This document shows, one piece after another, positions 40,874-50,673 of a stretch of 64,000 nucleotides of DNA. Numbering within the stretch: position 1 is the first letter of the stretch; each line of letters starts with the position of its first letter. The notes under the pieces are model-generated. The model saw nothing but the letters and a program-made list of their open reading frames with translations, was not told where the DNA came from and searched no databases. A program made the position numbers and the translations under genes. The DNA is taken from assembly GCF_004016515.1 (NCBI RefSeq), contig NZ_SACT01000009.1:1-64000 (forward strand), read 5' to 3'. This stretch comes from Rubrivivax albus. Lineage in GTDB: Bacteria; Pseudomonadota; Gammaproteobacteria; Burkholderiales; Burkholderiaceae_C.

Positions 40874-41854
40874 TCAGCCCGGCAGCCGGCCCGCCTGCCG
40901 ATGCAGAAGCGCCTCGCGCGTCTTTGGCTTGGCCAGCTGGTCCAGCCACCACCGCAGCGCGCGGCCCAGGCCGAGGCCGCTGCGGTCGCCGCGCCAGGCG
41001 TAGTGCAGCGCCACCGGCCGGTCGCCGCGCGGGCCGCGCTTTGCCACCAGATGGCCGGCGTCCAGGTGCGGGCGCACCAGCGGCTCGGGCAGGTAGCCAC
41101 AGCCCAGACCGCGTAGCAGGGCCTCGAGCTTCAGGCGAAGGCTGGGCACGGTCAGCACGTCCTGGCCGGGCAGCAGGTTCACCGTCACTGGCGTCAGGCG
41201 CTGGGCGGTGTCGGCCACGGCAACGGCACGGTGCTGCAGGAGGCAATCGGGCGTCAGCGGGTCGGGCGCACCCGCCAGCGGATGGTGGGGGGCGACGCAG
41301 AAGACGAAATCCACGTGCCCCAACGGCTCGAGCTGGATGCCGCCGGGATTGGCGAAGTCGCCGGCCACGCCGATGGCCAGGTCGGCCTGGCCGTGCACCA
41401 ATGCCTCCCAGGTGCCCGCCAGCACGTCGTTGCGCAGGCGCAGCCGTGTGCCGCCGCCGGAACCGGCCTCGCCGTCGCCGGTGCACAGGCCGCTGAAGGT
41501 CTCGATGAGCTCGAACATCGTGGTTGGCGAGACGATGTCGTCCAAGCTGATCGACAGCTCGGTCTCCCAGCCACCGGCCACACGCCGCACGCGGTTGGCC
41601 ACCGCGTCCATCTCCTGCAGCAGGCGCCGCCCCTCGACCAGCAGTTCGGTGCCGGCGGGCGTGAGCTGGGCCTGGCGCGAGCTGCGGTCGAACAGCAGCA
41701 CGTCCAGCGCATCCTCCAGCTGGCGCACGCTGTAGGTCAGCGCCGAGGGCACCTTGCCCATCTCGCGCGCGGCCGCGGCAAAGCTGCCGGTGCGGGCAAT
41801 GGCGTCGACCATGGCCAGGGCTTCGGGGGTCAGGGCGTTGCGGCGATGGGGCAT
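40874..41854 (-). CDS. LysR-family transcriptional regulator, divergent from pirin
   Basis: LysR-type regulator of 326 residues from the ATG at 41854. The helix-turn-helix is ALAMVDAIARTGSFAAAAREMGKVPSALTYSVRQLEDALDVLLFDRSSRQAQLTPAG, followed by the ligand-binding domain. A frame extension upstream to 41971 crosses the intergenic region and is rejected. It is divergent from the pirin gene, and LysR regulators commonly control the divergent neighbour. No operator was pinpointed in 41855-41954, which also holds the pirin promoter. Confidence 0.88.
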   Translation of the reverse strand: MPHRRNALTPEALAMVDAIARTGSFAAAAREMGKVPSALTYSVRQLEDALDVLLFDRSSRQAQLTPAGTELLVEGRRLLQEMDAVANRVRRVAGGWETELSISLDDIVSPTTMFELIETFSGLCTGDGEAGSGGGTRLRLRNDVLAGTWEALVHGQADLAIGVAGDFANPGGIQLEPLGHVDFVFCVAPHHPLAGAPDPLTPDCLLQHRAVAVADTAQRLTPVTVNLLPGQDVLTVPSLRLKLEALLRGLGCGYLPEPLVRPHLDAGHLVAKRGPRGDRPVALHYAWRGDRSGLGLGRALRWWLDQLAKPKTREALLHRQAGRLPG

Positions 41855-41954
41855 GGCGTCTGTCTCCACGTCATTGTCGCCTTCAAATCGATTGAACAGC
41901 GTCGTGAAGGCCTTGCCGATGGCGGTGCACGGCGACGCCCGCACCATTGCACCC

Positions 41955-42662
<708 letters not shown>

Positions 42663-42687
42663 ACCCGACCAAATCCAGAAGGACACC

Positions 42688-43242
42688 ATTAGGAAAATCG
42701 TCATCGTCTACCACAGCGGCTACGGCCACACCACGAAGGTCGCCCAGGCGGTGGCCGAAGGCAGCGGCGGTGCGCTGCTGGCCATCGACGCCGAAGGCAA
42801 CCTGCCCGAGGGGGGCTGGGAGCAGCTGGCCGCGGCCGACGCCATCGTCTTCGGCTCGCCCACCTACATGGGCACCGTGAGCTGGCAGTTCAAGAAGTTC
42901 GCCGACGCCAGCAGCAAGCCCTGGTTCACGCAGCAGTGGAAGAACAAGCTGGCGGCGGGCTTCACCAATTCCGCGTCGATGAACGGCGACAAGCTCTCCA
43001 CGCTGCACTACCTGTTCACGCTGAGCCAGCAGCACAGCATGCTGTGGGTGGGCACCGGCCTGATGCCCAGCAACAGCAAGGCCGCCACGCGCGACGACAT
43101 CAACTATTTGGCCAGCTACTCCGGCCTGATGACGGCCACACCGTCGGACGCCTCGCCTGACGAGATGGTGGCCGGCGATCTGGCCACGGCCAAGGCCTTC
43201 GGCCAGCGCATCGCTGAGGTCGCGGCGCGGCTGGCCAAGTAA
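42688..43242 (+). CDS. Flavodoxin-family NAD(P)H:FMN/quinone reductase, apparent ATT start
   Basis: FMN-binding protein of 184 residues. IVIVYHSGYGHTTKVAQAVAEG is the phosphate-binding loop, and FGSPTYMGTVSWQFKKFAD and NSASMNGDKLSTLHYLF mark the WrbA/flavodoxin-like fold. The expected N-terminus is MRKIVIVYHSG, but the codon at 42688 is ATT, not ATG. A good ribosome site (AGAAGGA, 42677-42683) lies just upstream. The only usual in-frame start is a GTG at 42625 inside the pirin gene. Either ATT is used, as in infC, or a mutation or sequencing error has occurred. Probably reduces quinones, together with pirin and its LysR regulator. Confidence 0.8.
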   Translation: MRKIVIVYHSGYGHTTKVAQAVAEGSGGALLAIDAEGNLPEGGWEQLAAADAIVFGSPTYMGTVSWQFKKFADASSKPWFTQQWKNKLAAGFTNSASMNGDKLSTLHYLFTLSQQHSMLWVGTGLMPSNSKAATRDDINYLASYSGLMTATPSDASPDEMVAGDLATAKAFGQRIAEVAARLAK

Positions 43243-43249
43243 ACCGCGT

Positions 43250-44485
43250 TCAGCGGCGGCCAGCGTCCAGCGCGTCGCGGGCCGCCAGCGCCGGGAACCA
43301 CCGGCGCCACAGCGCGGCCACGGCCAGCGTGCCAAGGCCGCCGACGATCACCGAGCCCACCGCGCCGATGAGGGCCGCGGTGGCGCCGGCGCGGAACTCG
43401 CCGAGCTGGTTCGACGCGCCGATGAACAGCGCATTGACCGCGCTCACGCGCCCGCGCATCGCATCCGGCGTTTCGAGCTGCACCAACGTCTGGCGCACGA
43501 TGACGCTGACCATGTCCGCTGCGCCGGAGACGGCCAGTGCGGCCATCGACAGCCAGAACCACGGCGACAGGCCGAAGGCCAGTTGCGCCGCACCGTAGAG
43601 GGCCACGGCGCCCAGCAGTTGCGCGCCGGCCCGTCGCACGATGGGCCGCCGCGCCAGCCACAGCGACATCGCCAGCGCACCGACCGCGGGTGCGGCGCGC
43701 AGCAGGCCCAGACCGGTGGGGCCGACCTGCAGCACGTCCTTCGCGAACATCGGCAGCAGGGCGGTGGCGCCGCCGAGCAGCACCGCGAACAGGTCCAGCG
43801 AGATGGCACCCAGCACCACCTTGTGCGCGACCACGAAGCGCACGCCGGCCAACAGCGTGGCCGCGCTGACGGGTTCGTGCGGCGGCGGCGCGTGTCCGTA
43901 CCGGATGGCCAGCGTCAGGCCGGTGGCCAGCGCGAACAGCATGGCGCACAGCGCGTACACCACCGCAGGCCCGGCGCCGTAGACCAGGCCGCCCAGCGCT
44001 GGCCCGGCGATGACCGCGCCCTGCAGGCCGCCAGAGCTGAAGGCCAGCGCGCGCGACAGCAGCGCAGACGGCACCAGGAGCGGCGTCAGCGCCTGCGTGG
44101 CCGGCAGCTGGAAGGCCCGCACCGCGCCCAGCAGCACCGACAGTGCCAGCAGACCGTCGCGCGTGACCCAGCCACCGTGGCTGGCCACGGCCAGCAGCAC
44201 GGCCGCCGCCCCCAGCACCGCCATGCAGGCGGCCAGGATGCGGCCCCGGTGCCAACGGTCGATCAGCTGCCCGGCGGGCAGGGCCAGCAGCAGCGCTGGC
44301 AGGAACTGCAGCAGACCCACCAGGCCCAGGTCCCAGGCGGAGCCGTTGAGGTCGTAGATCTGCCAGCCCACGGCCACCATCAGCATCTGGCCGGCGCCCA
44401 CGCCGGCCAGGCGCGACCACCACAGGCGCATGTAGCCCACGTGCGCGCGCAGTGCAGTCCGTGGCGGTTCGTCGGGGCGTGTCAT
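43250..44485 (-). CDS. MFS transporter, EntS-like
   Basis: Major facilitator of 411 residues with 12 predicted membrane helices. The conserved loop between helices 2 and 3 reads GQLIDRWHRGRILAACM, and the second-half loop is RQTLVQLETPDAMRGRVSAVNALFIGASNQLGEFRAG. The latter sequence is characteristic of the EntS/enterobactin exporter and related multidrug branch. No siderophore genes are nearby, so the cargo is unknown. It converges on the flavodoxin gene, 7 bp apart, and is divergent from the DUF456 gene. Confidence 0.88.
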   Translation of the reverse strand: MTRPDEPPRTALRAHVGYMRLWWSRLAGVGAGQMLMVAVGWQIYDLNGSAWDLGLVGLLQFLPALLLALPAGQLIDRWHRGRILAACMAVLGAAAVLLAVASHGGWVTRDGLLALSVLLGAVRAFQLPATQALTPLLVPSALLSRALAFSSGGLQGAVIAGPALGGLVYGAGPAVVYALCAMLFALATGLTLAIRYGHAPPPHEPVSAATLLAGVRFVVAHKVVLGAISLDLFAVLLGGATALLPMFAKDVLQVGPTGLGLLRAAPAVGALAMSLWLARRPIVRRAGAQLLGAVALYGAAQLAFGLSPWFWLSMAALAVSGAADMVSVIVRQTLVQLETPDAMRGRVSAVNALFIGASNQLGEFRAGATAALIGAVGSVIVGGLGTLAVAALWRRWFPALAARDALDAGRR

Positions 44486-44547
44486 CTTGAAACACGCGAT
44501 TCTGGCCGTATCCTCGGTACTGACCCGTCACCGCCGTTCGGAGACCC

Positions 44548-45033
44548 GTGGACCCTTCGGTCTGGCTCTGGCTGCTCAGCGCAGCGCTCATCCTCGCCGG
44601 CCTCGCCGGCACCATCCTGCCCGCGCTGCCGGGCACCGCACTCGTGCTCGCCGGCATCGCGCTGGGCGCGTGGATCGACGACTTCACGCGCGTGGGTGGC
44701 GTCACGCTGACCCTCGTGGCCGTGCTGGCGGCCCTGGCCTGGGTTCTGGACTACGTGGCCGGGCTGATGGGCGCCAGGCGGGTCGGGGCCAGCACCGAAG
44801 CGCTGATCGGCGCCGCCTTGGGCACGGTCGTCGGGCTTTTCATGGGCCTGGTGGGCGTGCTGTTCATGCCGCTGGTGGGGGCGGCCGTCGGCGAGTACAT
44901 CGCACGCCGCGACCACGGGCAGGCGCTGAAGGTGGGCACGGCCACCTGGCTGGGCATGATGCTGGGCATGATCGCCAAGGTGGTGCTGGCGTTCATGATG
45001 GTGGGGCTGTTCATCGTGGCGCTGGTGTTCTGA
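44548..45033 (+). CDS. DUF456 domain-containing membrane protein
   Basis: Membrane protein of 161 residues starting with a GTG that has GGAGA just upstream. The Gly-rich hydrophobic blocks (LAGLAGTILPALPGTALVLAGIALGAW, VLDYVAGLMGARRVGASTEALIGAALGTVVGLFMG) are characteristic of DUF456. About four membrane segments are seen. It shares one base with the downstream secreted protein gene (TGATG). Function unknown. Confidence 0.85.
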   Translation: MDPSVWLWLLSAALILAGLAGTILPALPGTALVLAGIALGAWIDDFTRVGGVTLTLVAVLAALAWVLDYVAGLMGARRVGASTEALIGAALGTVVGLFMGLVGVLFMPLVGAAVGEYIARRDHGQALKVGTATWLGMMLGMIAKVVLAFMMVGLFIVALVF

Positions 45034-46175
45034 TGCGGGCGCTGGCGGCGGTGATCCTGGCGGCGTGGCTGTTGCCGGCGCAGGCGCAGCAGACCGCCAG
45101 CTACGACCCCAAGGACTTCAAGCGCGTGGTGTTCAAGACCCGCTACGAGCGCGAGGTGCAGTTCCGTGCCGCGGCCATCCAGGTGGCCTGGAGCGCCGAG
45201 GTGCTGTGCGACGCCACCACCGAGATCGAGCCTTTCGTGCTCTGGTCCCTAGGCACAGTGGGTCGCCGGCTCGACAGTGATGATCTCTCGCTGTACACCG
45301 AGGTCACCGGCATGGACGAGCAGTGGCGCGTGGCCTGGCTCGACGAAGGTGCACCGGACGACCTGCACGTAGGCGACGTGGTGGTCGCCGTGAACGGCCG
45401 CCAGCTGCCGCAGGGCGGCACGCGCTTCGATTTCGGGGCCATCCTGCGCGGGTCCTCGCCACTGTCGAACTCCGAACAACCGTTCTGGGACGTGATGCTG
45501 CAGGCCCGCGAGGAGGCCAAGGCCGGCAAGCCGATGACGGTGACGCTGAAGGATGGCCGCACGCTGGAGGTGGACACCCAGACCGGCTGCGCCGGCAGTG
45601 TCACGGCCACCGGCTTCGACCACGAGCCAGACCGTTTCGAACGCAATGGCGCGGTGCGCGTGAAGATCCCGGCAAACGCCATGCTCGAGGCGCGCGCCCG
45701 CGACGAGTTCCGCTGGCTGGCGGCATTCGGCACCTACTTCCAGGCCAGCGAGAAGGCCCTGGGCAAGGCACGCGACTCCGCCAACGTGGCCACCGCCTTC
45801 GTCGTCGGCAAGATCCTGGCCGCGGCGGTGCCTGGGGCCGGCATGCTGCTGTCAGCCGCAGAACAGCAGGCCGAACGGGCGATCGCCGTGGACAGCGTGG
45901 TCGGCAGTGCCGACCTCTTTGCCAACGAGGTCGTGGCGGCCATGGGCGGCGATGTCAACGCCGGGTGGCGTCTCAACGAGCGCTTCGCCGAACTGGGCCT
46001 GCAGGTCGACGCGCTGCAGATGGATGCCTTCAGGCTGTCCAACGCCAAGGAACACGCCCAGCGGGTGGCCGACCTGCGGGCGGCGCAGGCCCGTGCGGCG
46101 GCCGCGGCCGAGGCGGCCGAGCGGCGCGCGCAGGAGGAAGCACGCCGTCAGCCGCTGGTGCTGCCGGTGCGCTGA
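45033..46175 (+). CDS. Secreted protein of unknown function with PDZ-like segment
   Basis: Protein of 380 residues from the ATG at 45033. The N-terminus MRALAAVILAAWLLPAQAQQ is a signal peptide with probable cleavage after QA or AQ. A segment near residues 100-180 (DLHVGDVVVAVNGRQLPQGG, then PMTVTLKDGRTLEV) reads like a PDZ domain or similar beta fold. The region FLASEKALGKARD and the later Ala-rich, Arg-rich helix (AARAAAAAEAAERRAQEEAR) suggest a coiled C-terminus. It follows the DUF456 gene. I do not recognise a family with certainty. Confidence 0.65.
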   Translation: MRALAAVILAAWLLPAQAQQTASYDPKDFKRVVFKTRYEREVQFRAAAIQVAWSAEVLCDATTEIEPFVLWSLGTVGRRLDSDDLSLYTEVTGMDEQWRVAWLDEGAPDDLHVGDVVVAVNGRQLPQGGTRFDFGAILRGSSPLSNSEQPFWDVMLQAREEAKAGKPMTVTLKDGRTLEVDTQTGCAGSVTATGFDHEPDRFERNGAVRVKIPANAMLEARARDEFRWLAAFGTYFQASEKALGKARDSANVATAFVVGKILAAAVPGAGMLLSAAEQQAERAIAVDSVVGSADLFANEVVAAMGGDVNAGWRLNERFAELGLQVDALQMDAFRLSNAKEHAQRVADLRAAQARAAAAAEAAERRAQEEARRQPLVLPVR

Positions 46176-46241
46176 CCGCGGGCTAGTGTGCACCCGGCGC
46201 CGGCCATCTGGCTCGCAGCACGTGGCGGCGACTGCCGTAGC

Positions 46242-47051
46242 TCAGGCCCCGAGCGCGTAGCCCAGCATCTCGTGCAGCAGCAGGTGGCTGTCGAACCAAC
46301 CCTGGCGGCCCGGCAGGAAGTCGCTGGCTTCCCATTCGTAGACCGGCGTCATGCCCACCGGCCCGGGCACCACGGTCAGCGCAACCCCTTCGCGGGCGGC
46401 GGCACGTTCGAAGCCCCGCAGGGCTCGGCGCATGTGGAAGTCGTGGGTGACGAGCACGATGCGCTGGATGCCCTGCTCGCGCAGGATGGGCACCGACAGC
46501 AGCGCGTTTTCGGTGGTGTCGCGGGAGCGGTCCTCCAGCCAGCGGAAGGGCAGGCCGAATTCGCGCTCGGCGATCCGCGCCGCGATCTCGGCTTCGGTGG
46601 CGCCGGGCCGGCCGCCATGGCCCAGACCGCCGGAATACAGCATCGGCCACTTGGTGCGACGCGCCAGCCACACGCCGTAGCGCAGGCGCTCCAGGCCCAG
46701 CAGGCTGAGGTTGGAGACACCGTACTCCGGCGACAGCTCGCGCTTGCCGCCGCCCAGCACGACGATGGCCGTGGGCATGGGCTCGCGCAGCAGGTCGGCC
46801 AGGCGCTCGTCGCTCAGTGCCGGTGGCACCGGGTGCACGGTGGCGCGCATCCACTTGCCGAAGGCGGGCATCGACAGCAGGAGCAGGGCGCTGCAGCCCA
46901 CGAGCACCAGGCTCCAGGCCAGCAGGCGACGGCGGAACATCAGCCGCGCGCCCACCAGGACGAGCAGCAGCAGCGGCAGCGGCGGGAGCAGCAGGGCGGA
47001 CACCAGCGGTTTCCAGCCTTCCAGTCCGAATGTCACGATGAGGTCGTTCAC
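46242..47051 (-). CDS. YdcF/ElyC-family DUF218 membrane protein
   Basis: Protein of about 269 residues from the GTG at 47051. Two hydrophobic segments (LLLPPLPLLLLVLVGARLMF and LLAWSLVLVGCSALLLLSM) are followed by a DUF218 domain: PTAIVVLGGGKRE, then RLRYGVWLARRTKWPMLYSGG, RSRDTTENALLSVPILREQGIQRIVLVTHDFHMRRAL. This layout matches ElyC/YdcF, involved in envelope polysaccharide and peptidoglycan homeostasis. It is divergent from msrA across 52 bp. The precise reaction is not known. Confidence 0.85.
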   Translation of the reverse strand: MNDLIVTFGLEGWKPLVSALLLPPLPLLLLVLVGARLMFRRRLLAWSLVLVGCSALLLLSMPAFGKWMRATVHPVPPALSDERLADLLREPMPTAIVVLGGGKRELSPEYGVSNLSLLGLERLRYGVWLARRTKWPMLYSGGLGHGGRPGATEAEIAARIAEREFGLPFRWLEDRSRDTTENALLSVPILREQGIQRIVLVTHDFHMRRALRGFERAAAREGVALTVVPGPVGMTPVYEWEASDFLPGRQGWFDSHLLLHEMLGYALGA

Positions 47052-47103
47052 GCTGCCGGCCCGGGTCGGTGTCGATAATGGTCGGCTAGTGTAAGGAGGC
47101 AAG

Positions 47104-47637
47104 ATGGCGAGCGAACGGATCACGCTGGCAGGCGGCTGCTTCTGGTGCGTCGAGGCGGTCTACGAGCGGGTGGACGGCGTCACGGCGGTGGAATCGGGCT
47201 ACTGCAACGGTCATGTCGACCGCCCGAGCTACCAGCAGGTCTGCGAAGGCGACACCGGCCACGCCGAGGTCGTCCGGGTGGACTTCGACCCCGAGCGCAT
47301 CGGTCTGCGCGAGATCCTGGAGATCTTCTTCGTGGTGCACGACCCGACGACCAAGGACCGGCAGGGCAACGACGTGGGGCCGCAATACCGCTCGGGCATC
47401 TACTGGCACGACGAGACCCAGCGCCCGGTGATCGAGGACGTGCTCGCCGAGGCCAACGCCGCGCACGGCGGGCGTGTCGTCACCGAGGTGGCGCCGGAGC
47501 GCAACTACTGGCCCGCCGAGGCCTATCACCAGCGCTACTTCGCCAACCACCCGGGGCAGGGCTACTGTGCCTTCGTCGTCGCGCCGAAGGTGCAGAAGTT
47601 CGAGCGCAGCTTCCGCCACCGGCTGAAGGCGGGCTGA
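47104..47637 (+). CDS. msrA: Peptide-methionine (S)-S-oxide reductase MsrA
   Basis: Repair enzyme of 177 residues that reduces methionine-S-sulfoxide. The active site is GGCFWCVEAVYERVDGV with the catalytic first cysteine. GYCNGHV, TGHAEVV and GPQYRSGIYW are the family blocks. The ribosome site AAGGAGG lies 4 bp before the ATG and is near perfect. The hybrid histidine kinase gene begins 4 bp after its stop. Confidence 0.96.
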   Translation: MASERITLAGGCFWCVEAVYERVDGVTAVESGYCNGHVDRPSYQQVCEGDTGHAEVVRVDFDPERIGLREILEIFFVVHDPTTKDRQGNDVGPQYRSGIYWHDETQRPVIEDVLAEANAAHGGRVVTEVAPERNYWPAEAYHQRYFANHPGQGYCAFVVAPKVQKFERSFRHRLKAG

Positions 47638-47641
47638 GGCG

Positions 47642-49945
47642 TTGGCGGGCGAGCGCACCGAAGCCGGGCAGGATCCGCTGCAGCTGCTGCAGGGCAGCGG
47701 CCGCATCGGCCTGTTCTCGCGCGACCTGGAAGGCGATGGCGCGCACTGGGACGACGGCTTGTTCGCGATGACAGGGTTCGACGCCGCCGCCGGCGCACCC
47801 GCTTGGCCACGCTTCCTGGCCCATGTGCACTCGGACGACCGCGAGGCGCTGGATGCGCACTTCCGCGCGTTGTCGTCGCAGCAGGCGCCCGGGGAGGTGT
47901 ACTTCAGGTTCGTCCGCCCCGATGGCGACGTCCGCCTGATGCACTCGATCTTTGCTGTCCAAAGCTCCCCCACGGGGCAGGCCGTGCGGCTGGTGGGCGT
48001 GATGATCGACGACACGGGTGTGGGCCGTCGGCTGCAGCAGGGCGAACAGTCCCGCCAGTTCCTGCAGCGCGCACTCTCGATGGCCGGGGTGTCGGTGTGG
48101 ACCATTGACCTGGCGGCGCAACGCGTGTTTTTCAATGCGGTGGGCTTCCAGGTGGTCGGCATGACGCCGGACCCGGCGGGCATTGCACTGGCCGACATCC
48201 GCGACAGCATCCATCCGCAGGACCGCCCGGCCATCGTGCAGGCTGCCGAAGCCGCGATGGCGAGTCGGCGCATCGTCGACGCGGTCGCGCGTTATCGCAC
48301 CGCAGACGGTGGCTGGAAGACTTTGCTCACCCGGCGGGTCGCCCTGCGTGACGGGGAAGGGCGGGTCACGGCATTGATGGGGGTCTCGCTCGACCTGACC
48401 GGCGAAGACGCGGAACGTGCACGCGCCGAAGCGCTGGCGGCCCAGACGCGCCTGGTGGCCCAGGCCATGGGCGTGGGCTTTTGGCAGCGCAACGCCGGTG
48501 GCGACGCGGTGGTGTGGGACGCGCAGATGTACCGCCTGTACGGCCGCGACCCGGCGCTGCTGCCGCCGACGATGGACGAATGGCTCGACACCTACGTGCA
48601 GCCGGCCAGCCGTGACGAGGCCAGGCGCACGCTCGACGCCGACGTGGCCGCCTGGGCGCCGGAGACGCTGATGACGGTGCTCACGCGCGGGGACGACGGT
48701 GTCGAACGCTGGGTCCGCGCGTGGACTCGCCGCCTCGACCTGGGCGGGCAGCGCGTGGCGATGGGCATGCACCTGGACGTGACCGAGCAGGTCCGCCAGG
48801 AGGCGCTGCGCCAGGAGGCGGCGCGCGTCGCACGCGACAGCCGCGAGAAGTCGGCCTTCATGGCCATGATGAGCCACCGCCTGCGCACGCCCTTGAACGC
48901 GGTGCTCGGCTTTGCGCAGTTGATGGCGCAGGATGCGCTGGACCCGCTGAGCCCGCGACAGCGCGAGCGGCTGGCGCGCATCGATGCCGCGGGTGCCGAA
49001 CTGCTGTCGATGATCGACGACGTGTTCGAGCTGGCTGCACTGGACGCCGATGTCGAGCCGCCGGTGACGGCACCGGTTGCGCTGGACGCGGTCGTGGCGG
49101 CGCTGCGCGAGGCGGTGGAGCCGCTGGCCCGTCTGCGTGGCGTGGCCTTGCAGCTGCCGGCGGTGCTGCCACCCGTTCAGGTGGCGACGGACCGTCGCCG
49201 GCTCGGTCAGGCCCTGCGCCACCTGGCCGCGCATGCGGTGCGGCGCAACGAGCGAGGCGGTCACGTGGCCTTGACCGTGGCGCTTGCACCGCCTTGGGCG
49301 CAGCTCGTGTTCAGCGACGCGGGCCCGCAGCTCGATGCGCAGCAGCGCGAGCTGCTCTTCGACGCCCCCGTGCAGGGGCCTCGCGACGGCAGCGACGGCG
49401 ATCCGCTGGTCGGCCTGGACCTCGTCCGCCAGGCGTTGACACGACTCGGGGCCAAGGTCGGCTGGCTGAACAGCGACCCCACCGACAGCGCGCTGCTGGT
49501 CGAGATTCCGTTGGCAGCCTCGACACCATCGTCTCCTCCCGAGGCGAGCGGAACGCTGTCACTGCTGTGCATCGAGGACAACCCCGTCAACATGCTGCTG
49601 GTGCAGGAACTGGTGGCCCTGCGGCCAGGCATGCGCCTGGCCTGCGCGACCGACGGGCAGAGCGGCCTGGCCGCCGCGGCCGCCGACCCACCGGACGTGG
49701 TGCTGCTGGACCTGCACCTGCCCGACATGCATGGCAGCGCCGTGGCCGCGCGCCTGCGCGCCGAGCCGCGCACCGCCGCCTGCAGGATCGTCGCGCTGTC
49801 GGCTGGCGCCTTGCCGGAGGACATCCGCGCCGCGCAGGACCAGGGCTTCGACGACTACTGGACCAAGCCCATCGACTTCGACCGCTTCCTGGCCGGCCTG
49901 GACCGGCTGGCCGCGCAGCGCGTCACGGCGCCAGGCGCTCCATGA
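47642..49945 (+). CDS. PAS-containing hybrid sensor kinase with degenerate catalytic domain
   Basis: Protein of 767 residues from a TTG directly after msrA (no better start is in frame). It has three PAS domains (about 15-135, 140-265, 275-395), a dimerisation helix with H412 in MMSHRLRTPLN, an ATPase-like domain (about 510-625) and a receiver domain with phosphorylatable D690 in VVLLDLHLPDM. No membrane segment is present, so sensing is cytoplasmic. Arg follows the histidine instead of the usual Glu. Both N-box asparagines are His, and the G1 box lacks its last Gly (DAGPQL). ATP binding is doubtful. Its 3' end overlaps pdxH by 23 bp. Confidence 0.85.
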   Translation: MAGERTEAGQDPLQLLQGSGRIGLFSRDLEGDGAHWDDGLFAMTGFDAAAGAPAWPRFLAHVHSDDREALDAHFRALSSQQAPGEVYFRFVRPDGDVRLMHSIFAVQSSPTGQAVRLVGVMIDDTGVGRRLQQGEQSRQFLQRALSMAGVSVWTIDLAAQRVFFNAVGFQVVGMTPDPAGIALADIRDSIHPQDRPAIVQAAEAAMASRRIVDAVARYRTADGGWKTLLTRRVALRDGEGRVTALMGVSLDLTGEDAERARAEALAAQTRLVAQAMGVGFWQRNAGGDAVVWDAQMYRLYGRDPALLPPTMDEWLDTYVQPASRDEARRTLDADVAAWAPETLMTVLTRGDDGVERWVRAWTRRLDLGGQRVAMGMHLDVTEQVRQEALRQEAARVARDSREKSAFMAMMSHRLRTPLNAVLGFAQLMAQDALDPLSPRQRERLARIDAAGAELLSMIDDVFELAALDADVEPPVTAPVALDAVVAALREAVEPLARLRGVALQLPAVLPPVQVATDRRRLGQALRHLAAHAVRRNERGGHVALTVALAPPWAQLVFSDAGPQLDAQQRELLFDAPVQGPRDGSDGDPLVGLDLVRQALTRLGAKVGWLNSDPTDSALLVEIPLAASTPSSPPEASGTLSLLCIEDNPVNMLLVQELVALRPGMRLACATDGQSGLAAAAADPPDVVLLDLHLPDMHGSAVAARLRAEPRTAACRIVALSAGALPEDIRAAQDQGFDDYWTKPIDFDRFLAGLDRLAAQRVTAPGAP

Positions 49946-50561
49946 TCCAGGCGCCGTCGCTGCCTTCCTTCCGGTAGCGCAGCCGGTCGTGCAGACGGCT
50001 CTTGCGGCCCTGCCAGAACTCCCAGCGGTCGGGCACCAGCCGGAAACCGCCCCAGTGCGGCGGACGGGGCGGGTTCAGCAGGTGGCGCGCGGAGACCTGG
50101 GCCGCGTTGGCCACCAGGGTGGCGCGCGACGGGATCACCTCGCTCTGCGGCGAGGCCCAGGCGCCGATGCGCGAGTCCAGCGGGCGGCTGGCGTAGTAGG
50201 CGTCGGACTCGGCCTCGCTGGTACGCTCCACGGCGCCCTCGATGCGCACCACGCGCTCGAGTTCGACCCAGTGGAACTGCAGCGCGGCGAAGGGATGGGC
50301 TGCCAGTTCGCGGCCCTTGCGGCTGTGGTAATTGGTGTACCAGACGATGCCGCGCGCATCACAGCCCTTGATCAGCACCACCCTCGTCGACGGCCGGCCG
50401 TCGGCACCTACCGTGGCCAGCGTCATCGCGTTGGGCTCGGGCAACTGCGCGTTCAACGCCTGCTGCAGCCAGTGCTCGAACTGGCGCAGCGGGTCGGCGT
50501 GGGCCGCGTGTTCGTCGAGCGCGTCGCGCTCGTAGCTCTTTCGCAGGTCGGCGATGTCCAT
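49923..50561 (-). CDS. pdxH: Pyridoxamine 5'-phosphate oxidase
   Basis: FMN-dependent enzyme of 212 residues from the ATG at 50561, converting pyridoxine or pyridoxamine phosphate to pyridoxal phosphate. RPSTRVVLIKGCDARGIVWYTNYHSRKGRELA, FHWVELERVVRIEGAVER and SPQSEVIPSR are the PNPOx blocks, and the C-terminal EFWQGRKSRLHDRLRYRK completes the site. It converges with the hybrid kinase. A TATACT box close to its start could be the -10 element. Confidence 0.96.
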   Translation of the reverse strand: MDIADLRKSYERDALDEHAAHADPLRQFEHWLQQALNAQLPEPNAMTLATVGADGRPSTRVVLIKGCDARGIVWYTNYHSRKGRELAAHPFAALQFHWVELERVVRIEGAVERTSEAESDAYYASRPLDSRIGAWASPQSEVIPSRATLVANAAQVSARHLLNPPRPPHWGGFRLVPDRWEFWQGRKSRLHDRLRYRKEGSDGAWIMERLAP

Positions 50562-50673
50562 CACGGCAGTATAGGAAGCCCGGTGCATCCCTTAGGGGCA
50601 AGAACGTAAGTGAAGCTCCGACTGTGCCGTGGTGCCAAGCGAGACGATGCTCGCCTTCACAAGCGGCATGGTC

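Noticed and set aside
49923..49945. Convergent 23-bp overlap of the hybrid kinase and pdxH as evidence of damage
   Set aside because: Both proteins are complete and short tail overlaps of this size are normal in compact genomes, as with folK and the small membrane gene at 28032-28059.
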